Of a stretch of 64,000 bases of DNA, positions 37,459-46,135 are shown in pieces. The stretch's first letter is position 1, and the number at the start of each line of letters is the position of its first letter. The translations under genes and the position numbers were made by a program. Origin of the DNA: Halochromatium salexigens (lineage in GTDB: Bacteria; Pseudomonadota; Gammaproteobacteria; Chromatiales; Chromatiaceae); contig NZ_NHSF01000067.1 of the NCBI RefSeq assembly GCF_016653295.1, positions 1-64,000 of the forward strand. Reading direction: 5' to 3'. Below the pieces are notes generated by a model. That model saw only the letters and a list, made by a program, of their open reading frames with translations. It was not told the DNA's origin and did not search any database.

Positions 37459-37963
37459 CCTGTGTGTCCGCGACCACGTCATGATTGCGCACAGTTTTCG
37501 CGGCGAGGTCTTCGGCCCGGCGCAGCAACTGCATGGCGCCACCTATGTGGTCGATTGCGAGCTGCGGCGCCCGGCGCTGGATGCCAATGGGCTGGTGGTT
37601 GATATTGGCCAGGCGTCGATGGTGCTGCGCGAAGTGCTGGCCGAGTTTGACTACCGTAACCTGGATGAGCATCCGGCGTTCAAAGGTCACAATACGACCA
37701 CCGAGTTCCTCGCCGGGGCCATCTTCGAGCGGATGGCGGCGCGCATCGCGACCGGCGATCTCGGCGAGTCCGCCAAGGGCTTGACCGGGATGCGCATCCA
37801 GTTGAGCGAATCGCACATCGCCTGGGCCGCCTACGAGGCCGAGCTGCCAGCCTCTGGTGCCACCGCTGTGACGGATCAGGCTGTGGGCCAAGGTCAGGTG
37901 GCGGGCCAGGGCTCTGCCCTGGATCAAGCGCTGGCATCAAGTCTCACGCAAGGCCCCACATGA
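37451..37963 (+). CDS. PTPS/QueD-fold protein lacking canonical active-site residues
   Basis: 170 aa; the first 120 residues align with the 6-pyruvoyl-tetrahydropterin synthase/6-carboxytetrahydropterin synthase fold: RDHVMIAHSFRGEVFGPAQQ, LHGATYVVDCELRRPALDAN, GLVVDIGQASMVLREVLAEF and FDYRNLDEHPAFKGHNTTTE. Relative to QueD, the CxxxHGH motif reads AQQLHGA: the catalytic Cys and one zinc His are missing, and LDH has become FDY. The zinc site and catalytic dyad are therefore atypical, and the function may differ. The last 35 residues are low-complexity Ala/Gln/Gly. Overlaps the next gene by 4 bp. Confidence 0.75.
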   Translation: MYSLCVRDHVMIAHSFRGEVFGPAQQLHGATYVVDCELRRPALDANGLVVDIGQASMVLREVLAEFDYRNLDEHPAFKGHNTTTEFLAGAIFERMAARIATGDLGESAKGLTGMRIQLSESHIAWAAYEAELPASGATAVTDQAVGQGQVAGQGSALDQALASSLTQGPT

Positions 37964-38391
37964 CAACGCCGATCATCGAGCATCGATTCCGCGTCGCGTT
38001 GCACGATACCGATGCCGCTGGCGTGCTGTTCTTCGCGCATCTGTTCCGCCATGCCCATGACGCCTATGAAGCGATGATGGTGCGCATCGGCTGGCCACTC
38101 GATGGCCTGATTCGCGGGCGCCAGATCGGCCTGCCGCTGGTCCATGTGGAAGCCGATTTTCGGCACCCGATGCGCCACGGCGATCAGGTCGCGGTCAAGA
38201 TCGAACGCGCTGGGCTCACTGAGCGAGACTTCAGTCTGGCGTATGGGTTTTTCATCCACGAGTTCGAGGTGGCGACGGCGCTGAGCGTGCATGCGGCGAT
38301 CGATCCCCGCTTCGGCAAACGCCAACGGCTGTCGCCCGAACTCGCGCATGCCCTCACCGCATTGCCCCCGTGCGCGGAGCCGGGCGTTTGA
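37960..38391 (+). CDS. Hotdog-fold acyl-CoA thioesterase
   Basis: 143 aa. 4-Hydroxybenzoyl-CoA thioesterase-type hotdog protein: RVALHDTDAAGVLFFAHLFR contains the catalytic Asp (HDTDAAG), then GLPLVHVEADFRHPMRHGDQV. Length is typical. The neighbouring convergent gene is a MenE-like ligase, so a 1,4-dihydroxy-2-naphthoyl-CoA hydrolase role (MenI-like) in menaquinone synthesis is plausible. Cotranscribed with the PTPS-like gene. Confidence 0.85.
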   Translation: MTTPIIEHRFRVALHDTDAAGVLFFAHLFRHAHDAYEAMMVRIGWPLDGLIRGRQIGLPLVHVEADFRHPMRHGDQVAVKIERAGLTERDFSLAYGFFIHEFEVATALSVHAAIDPRFGKRQRLSPELAHALTALPPCAEPGV

Positions 38392-38401
38392 ATATTATCC
38401 T

Positions 38402-40006
38402 TTAATCGAGCTGAGTGATCTCGGCGGCGCGTGCGGCGAGCGCGCGCCGGTCGCGCTTGCCGGAGCTGAGCATCGGCAGGGAGTCGAGGCGTGCGAAACC
38501 GCGTGGTCGCTGGTGCGAAGGCAGATTGTCGCGACACCAGGCTGCCAGCATGCTCGGCGCCAGGCTGCCAGTGTAGAGCGCCACGAGTCGGTGTCCCCAG
38601 GTCGGGTCAGGCACGCCGACGACGGCGACCTCGGTGATCCGATCGAGTTGGGCGATCTCACGCTCGATCTCGGCTGGCAGCACATTGATACCGGCGATGA
38701 GCACCACATCATCGGCGCGGCCCAGCACCTGTAAGCCGCCGCCCGGCAGTCGGCAGGCGAGGTCCGAGGTTTGCAGCCAGCCATCGTCGAGGCCCTCGCC
38801 GGGCCTGCGCGCCGGATTGGCATAGCCGAGCATCAGCATGGGCGCGCGAAGGCGAAGCGGTTGGGTGTGCCGCGCGGCTGGTTGCTGGGATGGTGCTGCG
38901 CTGGTTTCCACACTGGCTTCCACGCTGGCCTCCGCGCAGCTCGGGCAGCCGAGTTCGACCCCGGCGAGCGGGATCAGACCCTGCGGTGGCACACCATCGG
39001 CACCGATCCAGCCGCCGGCGATCTGTGAGAAGGTCTCACTCATGCCATAGCCGAGATAGAGCGGCCAGCCGTGATCGAGCGCGCGTCGGGCGAGCCGCGC
39101 ATCGAGCCCCTGTCCGCCTAAGAGCACGACCCGCAGCGATGTTGGCGGCGTTGGATCGTCGAGGCTCAGCAAGCGCTCCAGTTGAGCCGGCACGAGCGAG
39201 ACATGCGTGATGCCATCCTCCCGAAGCGCGGCGTGCACCGCGTCGGCCGCGAAGCGCGATTGCACTTGCAGCTCGGCACCAGCAAGCGCACAGCGATAGC
39301 CAATCGCCAGCCCGCCGACATGATGGCGGGGTAACACGCAAAGCCAGCGATCACCGCGCCTCAGCGCGAGGCGCGCATTCACGGCCTGGCAGGAGGCGAG
39401 GATCGTCGCCGCGCTCAACATCACGAGCTTGGGGTCCGCGCTGCTGCCGCTGGTCTCGACCAGGAGAAACGGCGTGATCGCGGCTTCGGTCACGGCTGTG
39501 GTTGGCTCCGCCGTCGTTGTCGCTGCTGCTGCCGCTGGGCTGAGGTCTGCGAGCGAGGTTGGTGCCTGGGCGTATCGGCTGTCGCTTAGCATGCCGGGTA
39601 ATCCTGCGCCCGACTCCCCATCGCCCTCAGCGGGCTCCCACCACCATTCAGCGCCGGTCGCGCGCATCAGCGCCGCGCGCCGCGCATCGGGAAGATCGGC
39701 TCGTATCGGCAGCATCGCCACCCCGAGCCGAGCCAGCGCCCATTGCATCAGCAGCGAATCCAGCACCGGCGTGGTCGGGCAGAGCACCAGCTCGCGCGCC
39801 GAGACACCGGCCTGGGTCAGCGCGCGCGCGCGCTGCTCGATGAGCGTCGCAAGCTCGGCATAGGACCAACGTCGCTCGCCAATCCGCAGCGCACTGGCAT
39901 CGCCGAGCGCGCGCCGTTGCTCGATCAGCTGGATCAGGTCGCGGGATTCATTTGGCGGCACGTGGCGTTCGCTCCAGCGCAATGAGGTTTGTTGGCAGCG
40001 GCGCAT
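38402..40006 (-). CDS. menE: AMP-binding CoA ligase, MenE-like
   Basis: About 534 aa from ATG 40006; GTG 39959-39961 with GGAG upstream is a good alternative. An acyl-adenylate-forming enzyme: P-loop LLVETSGSSADPKLVMLS, LPRHHVGGLAIG, YGMSETFSQIAGG, QTSDLACRL and LGRADDVVLIAGINVLPAEI, and C-terminal LPMLSSGKRDRRAL (catalytic Lys). The size and the GLAIGYRC region resemble o-succinylbenzoate-CoA ligase. Two low-complexity insertions (Ala/Thr run around 170-190, SVEASVETSAAP around 390) are lineage-specific. Convergent with the thioesterase, 10 bp apart; divergent from bchI. Confidence 0.7.
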   Translation of the reverse strand: MRRCQQTSLRWSERHVPPNESRDLIQLIEQRRALGDASALRIGERRWSYAELATLIEQRARALTQAGVSARELVLCPTTPVLDSLLMQWALARLGVAMLPIRADLPDARRAALMRATGAEWWWEPAEGDGESGAGLPGMLSDSRYAQAPTSLADLSPAAAAATTTAEPTTAVTEAAITPFLLVETSGSSADPKLVMLSAATILASCQAVNARLALRRGDRWLCVLPRHHVGGLAIGYRCALAGAELQVQSRFAADAVHAALREDGITHVSLVPAQLERLLSLDDPTPPTSLRVVLLGGQGLDARLARRALDHGWPLYLGYGMSETFSQIAGGWIGADGVPPQGLIPLAGVELGCPSCAEASVEASVETSAAPSQQPAARHTQPLRLRAPMLMLGYANPARRPGEGLDDGWLQTSDLACRLPGGGLQVLGRADDVVLIAGINVLPAEIEREIAQLDRITEVAVVGVPDPTWGHRLVALYTGSLAPSMLAAWCRDNLPSHQRPRGFARLDSLPMLSSGKRDRRALAARAAEITQLD

Positions 40007-40182
40007 GCGCTCGCTGTAAGATGTGCCACAAGATGCCGCGCTGAGCCAGCGCAAGCAAACGAACGGTTCGGCTTGACCGACAAGAATCCCCGACGCTAGG
40101 GTCTTGCCGCACTCGCGTTCGCGCGAGACCAGCTACCGACCAGGGCTCCCTGTCAGGCCCACCCAATTAGGTTCAAACAACT

Positions 40183-41211
40183 ATGCCGCTTGCCTTCCCC
40201 TTTTCCGCCATTGTCGCCCAAGAGGAGATGAAGCTCGCGATCCTGATCGCGGCAACGGATCAGAGTATCGGTGGCGTGCTCGCGTTCGGCGATCGCGGTA
40301 CGGGTAAATCAACGGCGATTCGCGCGCTCGCGGCCCTGCTGCCGACCATGCGCGTGATCGATCGCTGCATCTACAACTGCGATCCGGACGCCTCGGAATC
40401 GGGGCTCTGCGAGCAATGCCGCGAGCGCAAGGCCCATGGCAAGGTCAAGGTGCGCAAGACGCAGGTGCCGGTGGTCGATCTGCCGCTCGGTGCCACCGAG
40501 GATCGCGTGATCGGCGCGCTGGATCTGGAAAAGGCCCTGACGCGCGGCGAGAAGGCGTTCGAGCCGGGCTTGCTGGCGCGCGCGCACCGCGGCTTCCTCT
40601 ATATCGACGAGGTCAACCTGCTCGAGGACCATCTGGTCGATTCGCTGCTCGATGTCGCCGCCAGTGGCGAGAACGTGGTCGAGCGCGAGGGCTTGAGCGT
40701 GCGCCATCCGGCCAAGTTCGTGCTGGTCGGCAGCGGCAACCCGGAGGAAGGTGAGCTGCGCCCGCAGCTGCTCGACCGCTTTGGCCTCTCGGTCGAAATC
40801 AGCACCCCGCAAGATCTCAAATCGCGCGTTCAGGTAGTGCGCCTGCGCGATGAGTTCGAGCGTGATCCGCCGACCTTCATCGAGAAATACAAGCGCAAGG
40901 ATGGCAAGGTACGGCGCCAGATCATGAACGCCAAGGAGCGCCTGGCCAATGTCGAGGTCCCGGACGCGGCCCTCGAGCGCGCCTCCGAGCTGTGCATGAA
41001 GCTCGGCACCGACGGCCTGCGCGGCGAGCTGACACTGATCCGCGCCGCGCGAGCCTTCGCCGCGCTCGAGGGCGACGATAGCGTGACCGATGCGCATCTG
41101 AAGCGGGTCGCGCCGCCAGCGCTGCGTCATCGGCTGCGCCGCAATGTGCTCGATGATGCCGGCTCCACCACCCGCGTCGAGCGCGCCATCGAAGAGCTGT
41201 TCGGGGAATGA
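40183..41211 (+). CDS. bchI: Magnesium chelatase ATPase subunit BchI
   Basis: 342 aa. AAA+ motor of the Mg-chelatase that inserts Mg into protoporphyrin IX, the first committed step of bacteriochlorophyll synthesis. Walker A VLAFGDRGTGKSTAIRAL, Walker B GFLYIDEVNLLEDHLVDSLL, sensor VLVGSGNPEEGELRPQLLDRFG. It keeps the cysteine-containing CDPDASESGLCEQC insert typical of BchI. The 176 bp to the MenE-like gene are the likely divergent promoter region; I saw no clear TGT-N12-ACA (PpsR/CrtJ) site there. Overlaps bchD by 4 bp. Confidence 0.97.
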   Translation: MPLAFPFSAIVAQEEMKLAILIAATDQSIGGVLAFGDRGTGKSTAIRALAALLPTMRVIDRCIYNCDPDASESGLCEQCRERKAHGKVKVRKTQVPVVDLPLGATEDRVIGALDLEKALTRGEKAFEPGLLARAHRGFLYIDEVNLLEDHLVDSLLDVAASGENVVEREGLSVRHPAKFVLVGSGNPEEGELRPQLLDRFGLSVEISTPQDLKSRVQVVRLRDEFERDPPTFIEKYKRKDGKVRRQIMNAKERLANVEVPDAALERASELCMKLGTDGLRGELTLIRAARAFAALEGDDSVTDAHLKRVAPPALRHRLRRNVLDDAGSTTRVERAIEELFGE

Positions 41212-43004
41212 GCGACGAGACCCAGCCCTCGCTGCCCGATCACAGTGCGCGCTGGGAGGATGCTTGCCTCGCGGCGGCGCTGTTCGCGGTCGATCCGGCC
41301 GGTAGCGGCGGCATCTCGGTGCGGGCGCTGCCGGGGCCGGTGCGCGATCTCTGGATGGAACTGCTGCGCGAGCTGCTGCCGGCGCAGTTGCCATTCCGGC
41401 GCATCCCGCTGCATATCGCCGATGGGCGTCTGCTCGGTGGGCTCGACCTGGCCGCGACCTTGCACGCCGGGCGCCCGGTCGCCGAACGCGGGCTGTTGGC
41501 CGAGGCCGATGGCGGCGTGGTGCAGTTGGCGATGGCCGAGCGCGTCGGTCGCTCCACCGCCGCCTATCTGAGCACGGCGCTCGATAACGGCGAGATCCAG
41601 GTCGAGCGCGACGGGATCACCGCGCGCACCTCGGCGCGGGTCGGGGTGGTGGCGCTCGATGAAGGTGCGAACGACGAAGAGCAGGTGCCGCATACCTTGC
41701 TCGATCGCTTCGCCTTCTTGCTCGATCTCGGCGATATCCGTTACACCGAGGCGATCGCCTCTGACATCGACCCGAGCGAGATCCAGTCGGCGCGGCATCG
41801 GCTGTCGGAGATAGCCATCGATGATGAGGCCATCGAGGCACTTTGCGGCACGGCCTTGGCGCTCGGCGTCGATTCGCTGCGCTCGTCGCTCGCCGCCTTC
41901 CGGGTGGCGCGGGCCTCGGCCGCGCTCGCCGGGCGCGAGCGGGTCGAGTCCGCCGATGTGAGCGCGGCGGCCCGCTTGGTGCTGGCGCCGCGCGCGACCC
42001 GCATCCCGATGCCAGAGCAGCCGGATGAGGAGCAACAGGCCGAGGAACCGCCGCCACCGCCGGAAGACAATCAGGACGAGCAACAGGATCAGGACCAGAC
42101 GCCCCAGCAGGAGATGGACAAGCCGCTCGAGGAGCAGGTGCTGGAGTCCGCGCAGGCGGCCATTCCGCCAAATCTGTTGGCGATGCTGCAGATGGGTGCG
42201 ATGCGCCAACGCTCGAACTCGAGCGGTAAGTCGGGGGCGATCCAGAGCGGCTCGCTGCGTGGCCGACCGGCCGGCACTCGGCGCGGCGAGCCCGGCGCCG
42301 GCGCGCGGCTGAACGTGATCGATACGCTGCGCGTCGCAGCACCCTGGCAGCGGTTGCGCCGCCAGGAGCGCGCCGAGAAGGGCGGCGCCTCCGAAGTGCT
42401 GGTCGAGGTGCGGCGCGATGATTTTCGCATCACCCGCTATCGCCAACGCTCGGAGACGACGACGATCTTCGTCGTCGATGCCTCGGGTTCGGCGGCGCTG
42501 CACCGCCTCGCCGAGGCCAAGGGCGCGGTCGAGTTGCTGCTAGCCGACTGTTATGTGCGTCGCGATCGCGTGGCGATGATCGCCTTCCGGGGTCCGGGCG
42601 CCGAGATCCTGCTGCCACCGACGCGCTCGCTGGTGCGCGCCAAGCGCGGCCTGGCCAGTCTGCCCGGCGGTGGCGGCACGCCGCTGGCCTCCGGCATCGA
42701 TGCCGCGCTGTCGCTCGCCGATGGAGTCACGCGTCGCGGTGGCACGGCGGTGGTGATCCTGCTCACCGATGGCCGCGCGAACGTCAATCGTGATGGCATC
42801 GGTGGCCGTGCGCAAGCGGCCGAGGATGCGTTGGCCTCGGCGCGTGCCTTCCGCGTCGCGGAGCTGAAAGCGCTGGTGGTGGATATGTCACCGCGACCAC
42901 GGCCGGATGCCGAGAACCTGGCGCGCGAGATGGGCGCGGTCTATCTGCCGTTGCCGCATGCCGATGCGCGCGCGCTCTCCGGTGCCGTGCAGGCGGTCAG
43001 TTGA
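41208..43004 (+). CDS. bchD: Magnesium chelatase subunit BchD
   Basis: 598 aa. The AAA-like N-terminal half (GGISVRALPGPVRDLW...) has lost the Walker A Lys motif. An acidic/proline-rich linker follows (EQPDEEQQAEEPPPPPEDNQ, about residues 270-305). The C-terminal von Willebrand A domain has MIDAS FVVDASGSAALHR and GGGGTPLASGIDAAL. It forms the BchI-BchD ring complex that drives BchH. Translationally coupled to bchI (ATGA). Confidence 0.96.
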   Translation: MSDETQPSLPDHSARWEDACLAAALFAVDPAGSGGISVRALPGPVRDLWMELLRELLPAQLPFRRIPLHIADGRLLGGLDLAATLHAGRPVAERGLLAEADGGVVQLAMAERVGRSTAAYLSTALDNGEIQVERDGITARTSARVGVVALDEGANDEEQVPHTLLDRFAFLLDLGDIRYTEAIASDIDPSEIQSARHRLSEIAIDDEAIEALCGTALALGVDSLRSSLAAFRVARASAALAGRERVESADVSAAARLVLAPRATRIPMPEQPDEEQQAEEPPPPPEDNQDEQQDQDQTPQQEMDKPLEEQVLESAQAAIPPNLLAMLQMGAMRQRSNSSGKSGAIQSGSLRGRPAGTRRGEPGAGARLNVIDTLRVAAPWQRLRRQERAEKGGASEVLVEVRRDDFRITRYRQRSETTTIFVVDASGSAALHRLAEAKGAVELLLADCYVRRDRVAMIAFRGPGAEILLPPTRSLVRAKRGLASLPGGGGTPLASGIDAALSLADGVTRRGGTAVVILLTDGRANVNRDGIGGRAQAAEDALASARAFRVAELKALVVDMSPRPRPDAENLAREMGAVYLPLPHADARALSGAVQAVS

Positions 43005-43047
43005 TGCACAGGCCGCCGATGCACAGGCCACCGCAGGTTGGCTCCCC

Positions 43048-43944
43048 ATGACCTCGGCCTCGGTGATGAACGACAGGCCGATCTGGGAACGCGACGGGCA
43101 CAGTTGGCCGAATCGCGATTGCAGTCGCTTCGTCGAGGCCGGCGGGCTGCGTTGGCACATCCAGGAGGCCGGCAGCGGCCCGCCATTGCTGCTGATCCAC
43201 GGCACCGGCGCGGCCTCGCATTCTTGGGGCGGGCTGTTGCCTTTGCTCGCCGAGCGCTATCAGGTGCTCGCACTCGACCTCCCCGGGCATGGCTTCACCT
43301 CGGCGCCGGCGCCGAAGCAGTTGTCATTGCCGGGCATGGCCACGGCCGTGGGCGCCTTGACCAAGCAGCTCGGCTTCGCGCCCGAGATCGTCGTCGGCCA
43401 TTCGGCCGGCGCGGCCATCTTGGCGCGCCTGTGCCTCGATGGCTCTATCCAACCCAAGCTGTTGATCAGCCTCAGCGGTGCCTTGCTGCCCTTGCGCGGA
43501 TTCGCTGGCAAATGGTTCTCGCCGGCGGCCAAGCTCTTCGCTCGCAGCTCGATCGTGCCGCGCTTCTTCGCCCAGGGCGCGCGCAAGGACCCGCGCAGTG
43601 TCAAGCGCATGGTCGATGGCACCGGCTCGCGTCTGAGCCCGGAGGAGGTCGCCCTGTATCGGCTGCTGATCGCCTATCCAGGGCATCTGGCGGCGGCGCT
43701 CAATATGATGGCGAACTGGGATCTCGAGCCGATGCTGCGCGAGCTGCCGCAGTTGCGGCCGACGCTGGTCCTGGTGGGCTTCGCGGAGGATCGCACGGTG
43801 CCGCCGAGCGAGGCCGAGCGCGCGCAACGGTTGCTGCCGTCGGCGCGCCTGCGGCGACTGCCGGGGCTTGGCCATCTCGGGCACGAGGAGAGCCCGTCCG
43901 TGGTCTTCGATCTCATCGTCCGCGAGGCCGGCGCTCTGCCCTGA
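43048..43944 (+). CDS. bchO: Alpha/beta hydrolase BchO
   Basis: 298 aa from ATG 43048; ATG 43066 (MNDRPIWERDG) fits relatives equally well. BchO is a putative Mg-chelatase-associated hydrolase common in photosynthesis gene clusters. Seen: LLLIHGTGAASHSWGGLLPL, nucleophile elbow VVGHSAGAAILARL, and the late His in LPGLGHLGHEE. The tandem repeat-like CACAGGCC/CCGATGCACAGG just upstream (43003-43033) is not in frame as a usable start. Last gene of the bch block here. Confidence 0.93.
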   Translation: MTSASVMNDRPIWERDGHSWPNRDCSRFVEAGGLRWHIQEAGSGPPLLLIHGTGAASHSWGGLLPLLAERYQVLALDLPGHGFTSAPAPKQLSLPGMATAVGALTKQLGFAPEIVVGHSAGAAILARLCLDGSIQPKLLISLSGALLPLRGFAGKWFSPAAKLFARSSIVPRFFAQGARKDPRSVKRMVDGTGSRLSPEEVALYRLLIAYPGHLAAALNMMANWDLEPMLRELPQLRPTLVLVGFAEDRTVPPSEAERAQRLLPSARLRRLPGLGHLGHEESPSVVFDLIVREAGALP

Positions 43945-43946
43945 GC

Positions 43947-43962
43947 GGCGGCGAATGCCGCC
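43947..43962. terminator. Short bidirectional hairpin between bchO and the HNH gene
   Basis: GGCGGC-GAAT-GCCGCC lies in the 21-bp convergent gap. There is no T-run on either side, so termination strength is doubtful. Confidence 0.4.
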
Positions 43963-43965
43963 TCA

Positions 43966-44382
43966 TCAGTCTTTCTTCAGCAGATCGGCGAGCCCGGCAA
44001 AGGGATTGTGGGTGCTGGGCGCAGCGGTGCGTCCACCGGTGGCGCTGGTATCGCGCCCGGCGGCGACGGCGGCCAGGTGCTCTTCGTACTTCTGATGCTC
44101 GTTGTCGTGACAATAGAGGCAGAGCAGTTCCCAGTTGCTGCCGTCGGGCGGATTGTTGTCGTGATCCATGTCCTTGTGATGCACGGTCAGCTCGCGCAAG
44201 TTGCTACGATCGAACTCACGCGCGCAGCGTCCGCACACCCAAGGGTAGAGTTTGAGCGCCTGCTCGCGATAACCGGCGGCGCGCTCGTCCATCGCGCGGC
44301 GGGCGCTGGCGACGACGCGATCGAGCTTGCTGCCATCGATGGTCTGGCCGGTGCGGCCGTGGCGGGATTGGTCTTTGGGCAT
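43966..44382 (-). CDS. yajD: YajD-like HNH nuclease
   Basis: 138 aa with start ATG 44382 behind GGAG (7-base spacing); the open frame further upstream runs through the promoter of the opposite gene. HNH/zinc motif: YPWVCGRCAREFDRSNLREL (Cys pair), TVHHKDMDHDNNPPDGSNWE (HH...N) and LLCLYCHDNEHQKY (second Cys pair and His). C-terminal NPFAGLADLLKKD matches YajD. Biological role unknown in this family. Confidence 0.9.
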   Translation of the reverse strand: MPKDQSRHGRTGQTIDGSKLDRVVASARRAMDERAAGYREQALKLYPWVCGRCAREFDRSNLRELTVHHKDMDHDNNPPDGSNWELLCLYCHDNEHQKYEEHLAAVAAGRDTSATGGRTAAPSTHNPFAGLADLLKKD

Positions 44383-44524
44383 CTTGGACTCCGCTGGGTC
44401 GGGCGGGCGATTCGCCGGCTGGTCTGGATCGGACCCTGGGGCTTGCGGCACGGGTACCGGTAGGCCGGGGTCGCACAGGGTCATCGAGCCGATTGTAGCC
44501 GCAAGTTCGATAATGTTCTCGGGT

Positions 44525-46135
44525 ATGCTTGCGCCTGCCATGGATCTGCTCAACGACCTGTTCCGCTCACCGCCCTGGGAGGCCATGCGCGTCGGCCTGC
44601 ATCTGGCCTTTGCGCTCGCGTTGCTGTTTTGGCTCTGGCAGGCCTTGCGGCTGCGCGCGGCCGTGTCGCTGCGGCATTTGGCGCGGCCGCGCGCCTGGCT
44701 GTTGCCGGCGGTGGGTCTGCTGACGCTGGCCTTGGTGGCCATCCTGACTTATCAGGCGACCTGGCAGCTTGGTGGGATGGCACGACCGCAGTTCATCGCC
44801 TTCATGCAGTTGCATGACCGGCGGCAGTTCAATCCCGCGCACTGGGTTCAACGCGGCCGCATCCTCGATCGGCGCGGTCGGGTCTTGGCCGAGAGTCACA
44901 ACCGTGACGGCGCCGCCGAGCGTGTCTATCCCTATGGGCCGGTTTTCGCGCATGCCGTGGGTTATGCCGATCCGCGCTTTGGGCTGAGCGGTATCGAGGC
45001 CATCGCCAACCGGGCGCTGAATGGAGCAACGCTGCAGAGTCTCGGCGACTGGGGTGAACTGGGACGCCAGGTGCTGACCCAGAGCAAGCGCCCGCGTGGC
45101 CAGGATCTGGTCACTACTCTGGATGCCGAGCTGCAGCAGCTGGCGGTCAAGCGGATCGCGGCGGCCAAGCCGGTCGGGCGCGGCGCCGTGGTAATACTCC
45201 GGCCCACTGATGGCGCCGTGCTGGTGCTAGCGAGCGTGCCCGGCTTCGATCCCAATCGGCTGCAACCGACTGTTTTCACTGGCGCTGATGCTACCAACCC
45301 GCTGATGAATCGGGCCACTCAGGGTCAGTATCCGCCGGGTTCCAGCTTCAAGGTGGTGCTCGCCGCACAGGCCTTGGAGACGGGCTTTCATGGCCGTTTG
45401 GACTGTCCCGCCGAGGGTTACACCACCTCGAGTCGCTATCGGCCGATTCGGGATCACGAATACTACGAGGCGAAGCGCGCCGGTCGGGCCTGGGCCGGAC
45501 ATGGCCCGCTCGATCTCTCCACGGCGCTGGCCAAGTCCTCGAATGTCTTCTTCGCCCAGCTGGGCATCCTGGGCGGCCATCGGGCTTTCGCAGCGACCGG
45601 TCAGCGGTTCTCCTTCAACCGCTCGATCGCCTTTGTCGGTGGTCCCTCGGGGACGCTGCGGCTACAGTCCGCACGGCTTGAGCCGATCCCCGAGCGCGAT
45701 CGCTACGGATTAGCGCAGGCGGCGATCGGTCAGGGTCGGGTCACGGCAACGCCTGCCTACATGGCGCTGATTGCGGCAGCGATCGCCAACGAGGGTGTGG
45801 CGATGCGTCCGCGTCTGCTGCGCGATCGCCCGCCCGAGACGCTGACACGCTTCATGAGCGCCGATACCGCGCGTCGGCTCCGGGTGATGTTGCGGGGCGC
45901 GGTGAGCGAGGGTACCGGTCGCGGGATCGAGACTGACGGACTCGAGATCGCCGGCAAAACCGGCACCGCCGAGAATCCGCAAGGGGCCTCGCATAGCTGG
46001 TTCATCGGCTTTGCACCGGCGTCGGCGCCACGGCTCGCGTTCGCGGTGTTAGTCGAGCATGGCGGATACGGCTCGACGGTCGCGGCGCCCATCGCTCGCG
46101 ATCTGCTGCTCAAGGCCGCTGAGCAAGGCCTATGA
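44525..46135 (+). CDS. Class B penicillin-binding protein, PbpA/FtsI type
   Basis: About 536 aa from ATG 44525 (starts 44513 and 44540 also possible). Two N-terminal hydrophobic segments (LHLAFALALLFWLWQAL and WLLPAVGLLTLALVAILTYQ) instead of one, then a short non-catalytic region with RGRILDRRGRVLAESHN and VYPYGPVFAHAVGYADPRFG. The transpeptidase domain has PPGSSFKVVLA (SxxK), KSSNVFF (SxN) and IAGKTGTAENP (KTG). The YPYGP...VGY pattern resembles actinobacterial PbpA rather than E. coli PBP2 or PBP3. Coupled (ATGATG region) to the SEDS gene that follows. Confidence 0.9.
   Translation: MLAPAMDLLNDLFRSPPWEAMRVGLHLAFALALLFWLWQALRLRAAVSLRHLARPRAWLLPAVGLLTLALVAILTYQATWQLGGMARPQFIAFMQLHDRRQFNPAHWVQRGRILDRRGRVLAESHNRDGAAERVYPYGPVFAHAVGYADPRFGLSGIEAIANRALNGATLQSLGDWGELGRQVLTQSKRPRGQDLVTTLDAELQQLAVKRIAAAKPVGRGAVVILRPTDGAVLVLASVPGFDPNRLQPTVFTGADATNPLMNRATQGQYPPGSSFKVVLAAQALETGFHGRLDCPAEGYTTSSRYRPIRDHEYYEAKRAGRAWAGHGPLDLSTALAKSSNVFFAQLGILGGHRAFAATGQRFSFNRSIAFVGGPSGTLRLQSARLEPIPERDRYGLAQAAIGQGRVTATPAYMALIAAAIANEGVAMRPRLLRDRPPETLTRFMSADTARRLRVMLRGAVSEGTGRGIETDGLEIAGKTGTAENPQGASHSWFIGFAPASAPRLAFAVLVEHGGYGSTVAAPIARDLLLKAAEQGL

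Noticed and set aside
40055-40182. PpsR/CrtJ (TGT-N12-ACA) control site before bchI
   Set aside because: Candidate TGT and ACA triplets near 40017-40032 are 10 rather than 12 bases apart, and no pair of sites was found.
42988-43047. Short ORF starting at ATG 43004 between bchD and bchO
   Set aside because: Only 15 codons, arising from a small local repeat (GATGCACAGGCC twice); no evidence of translation.
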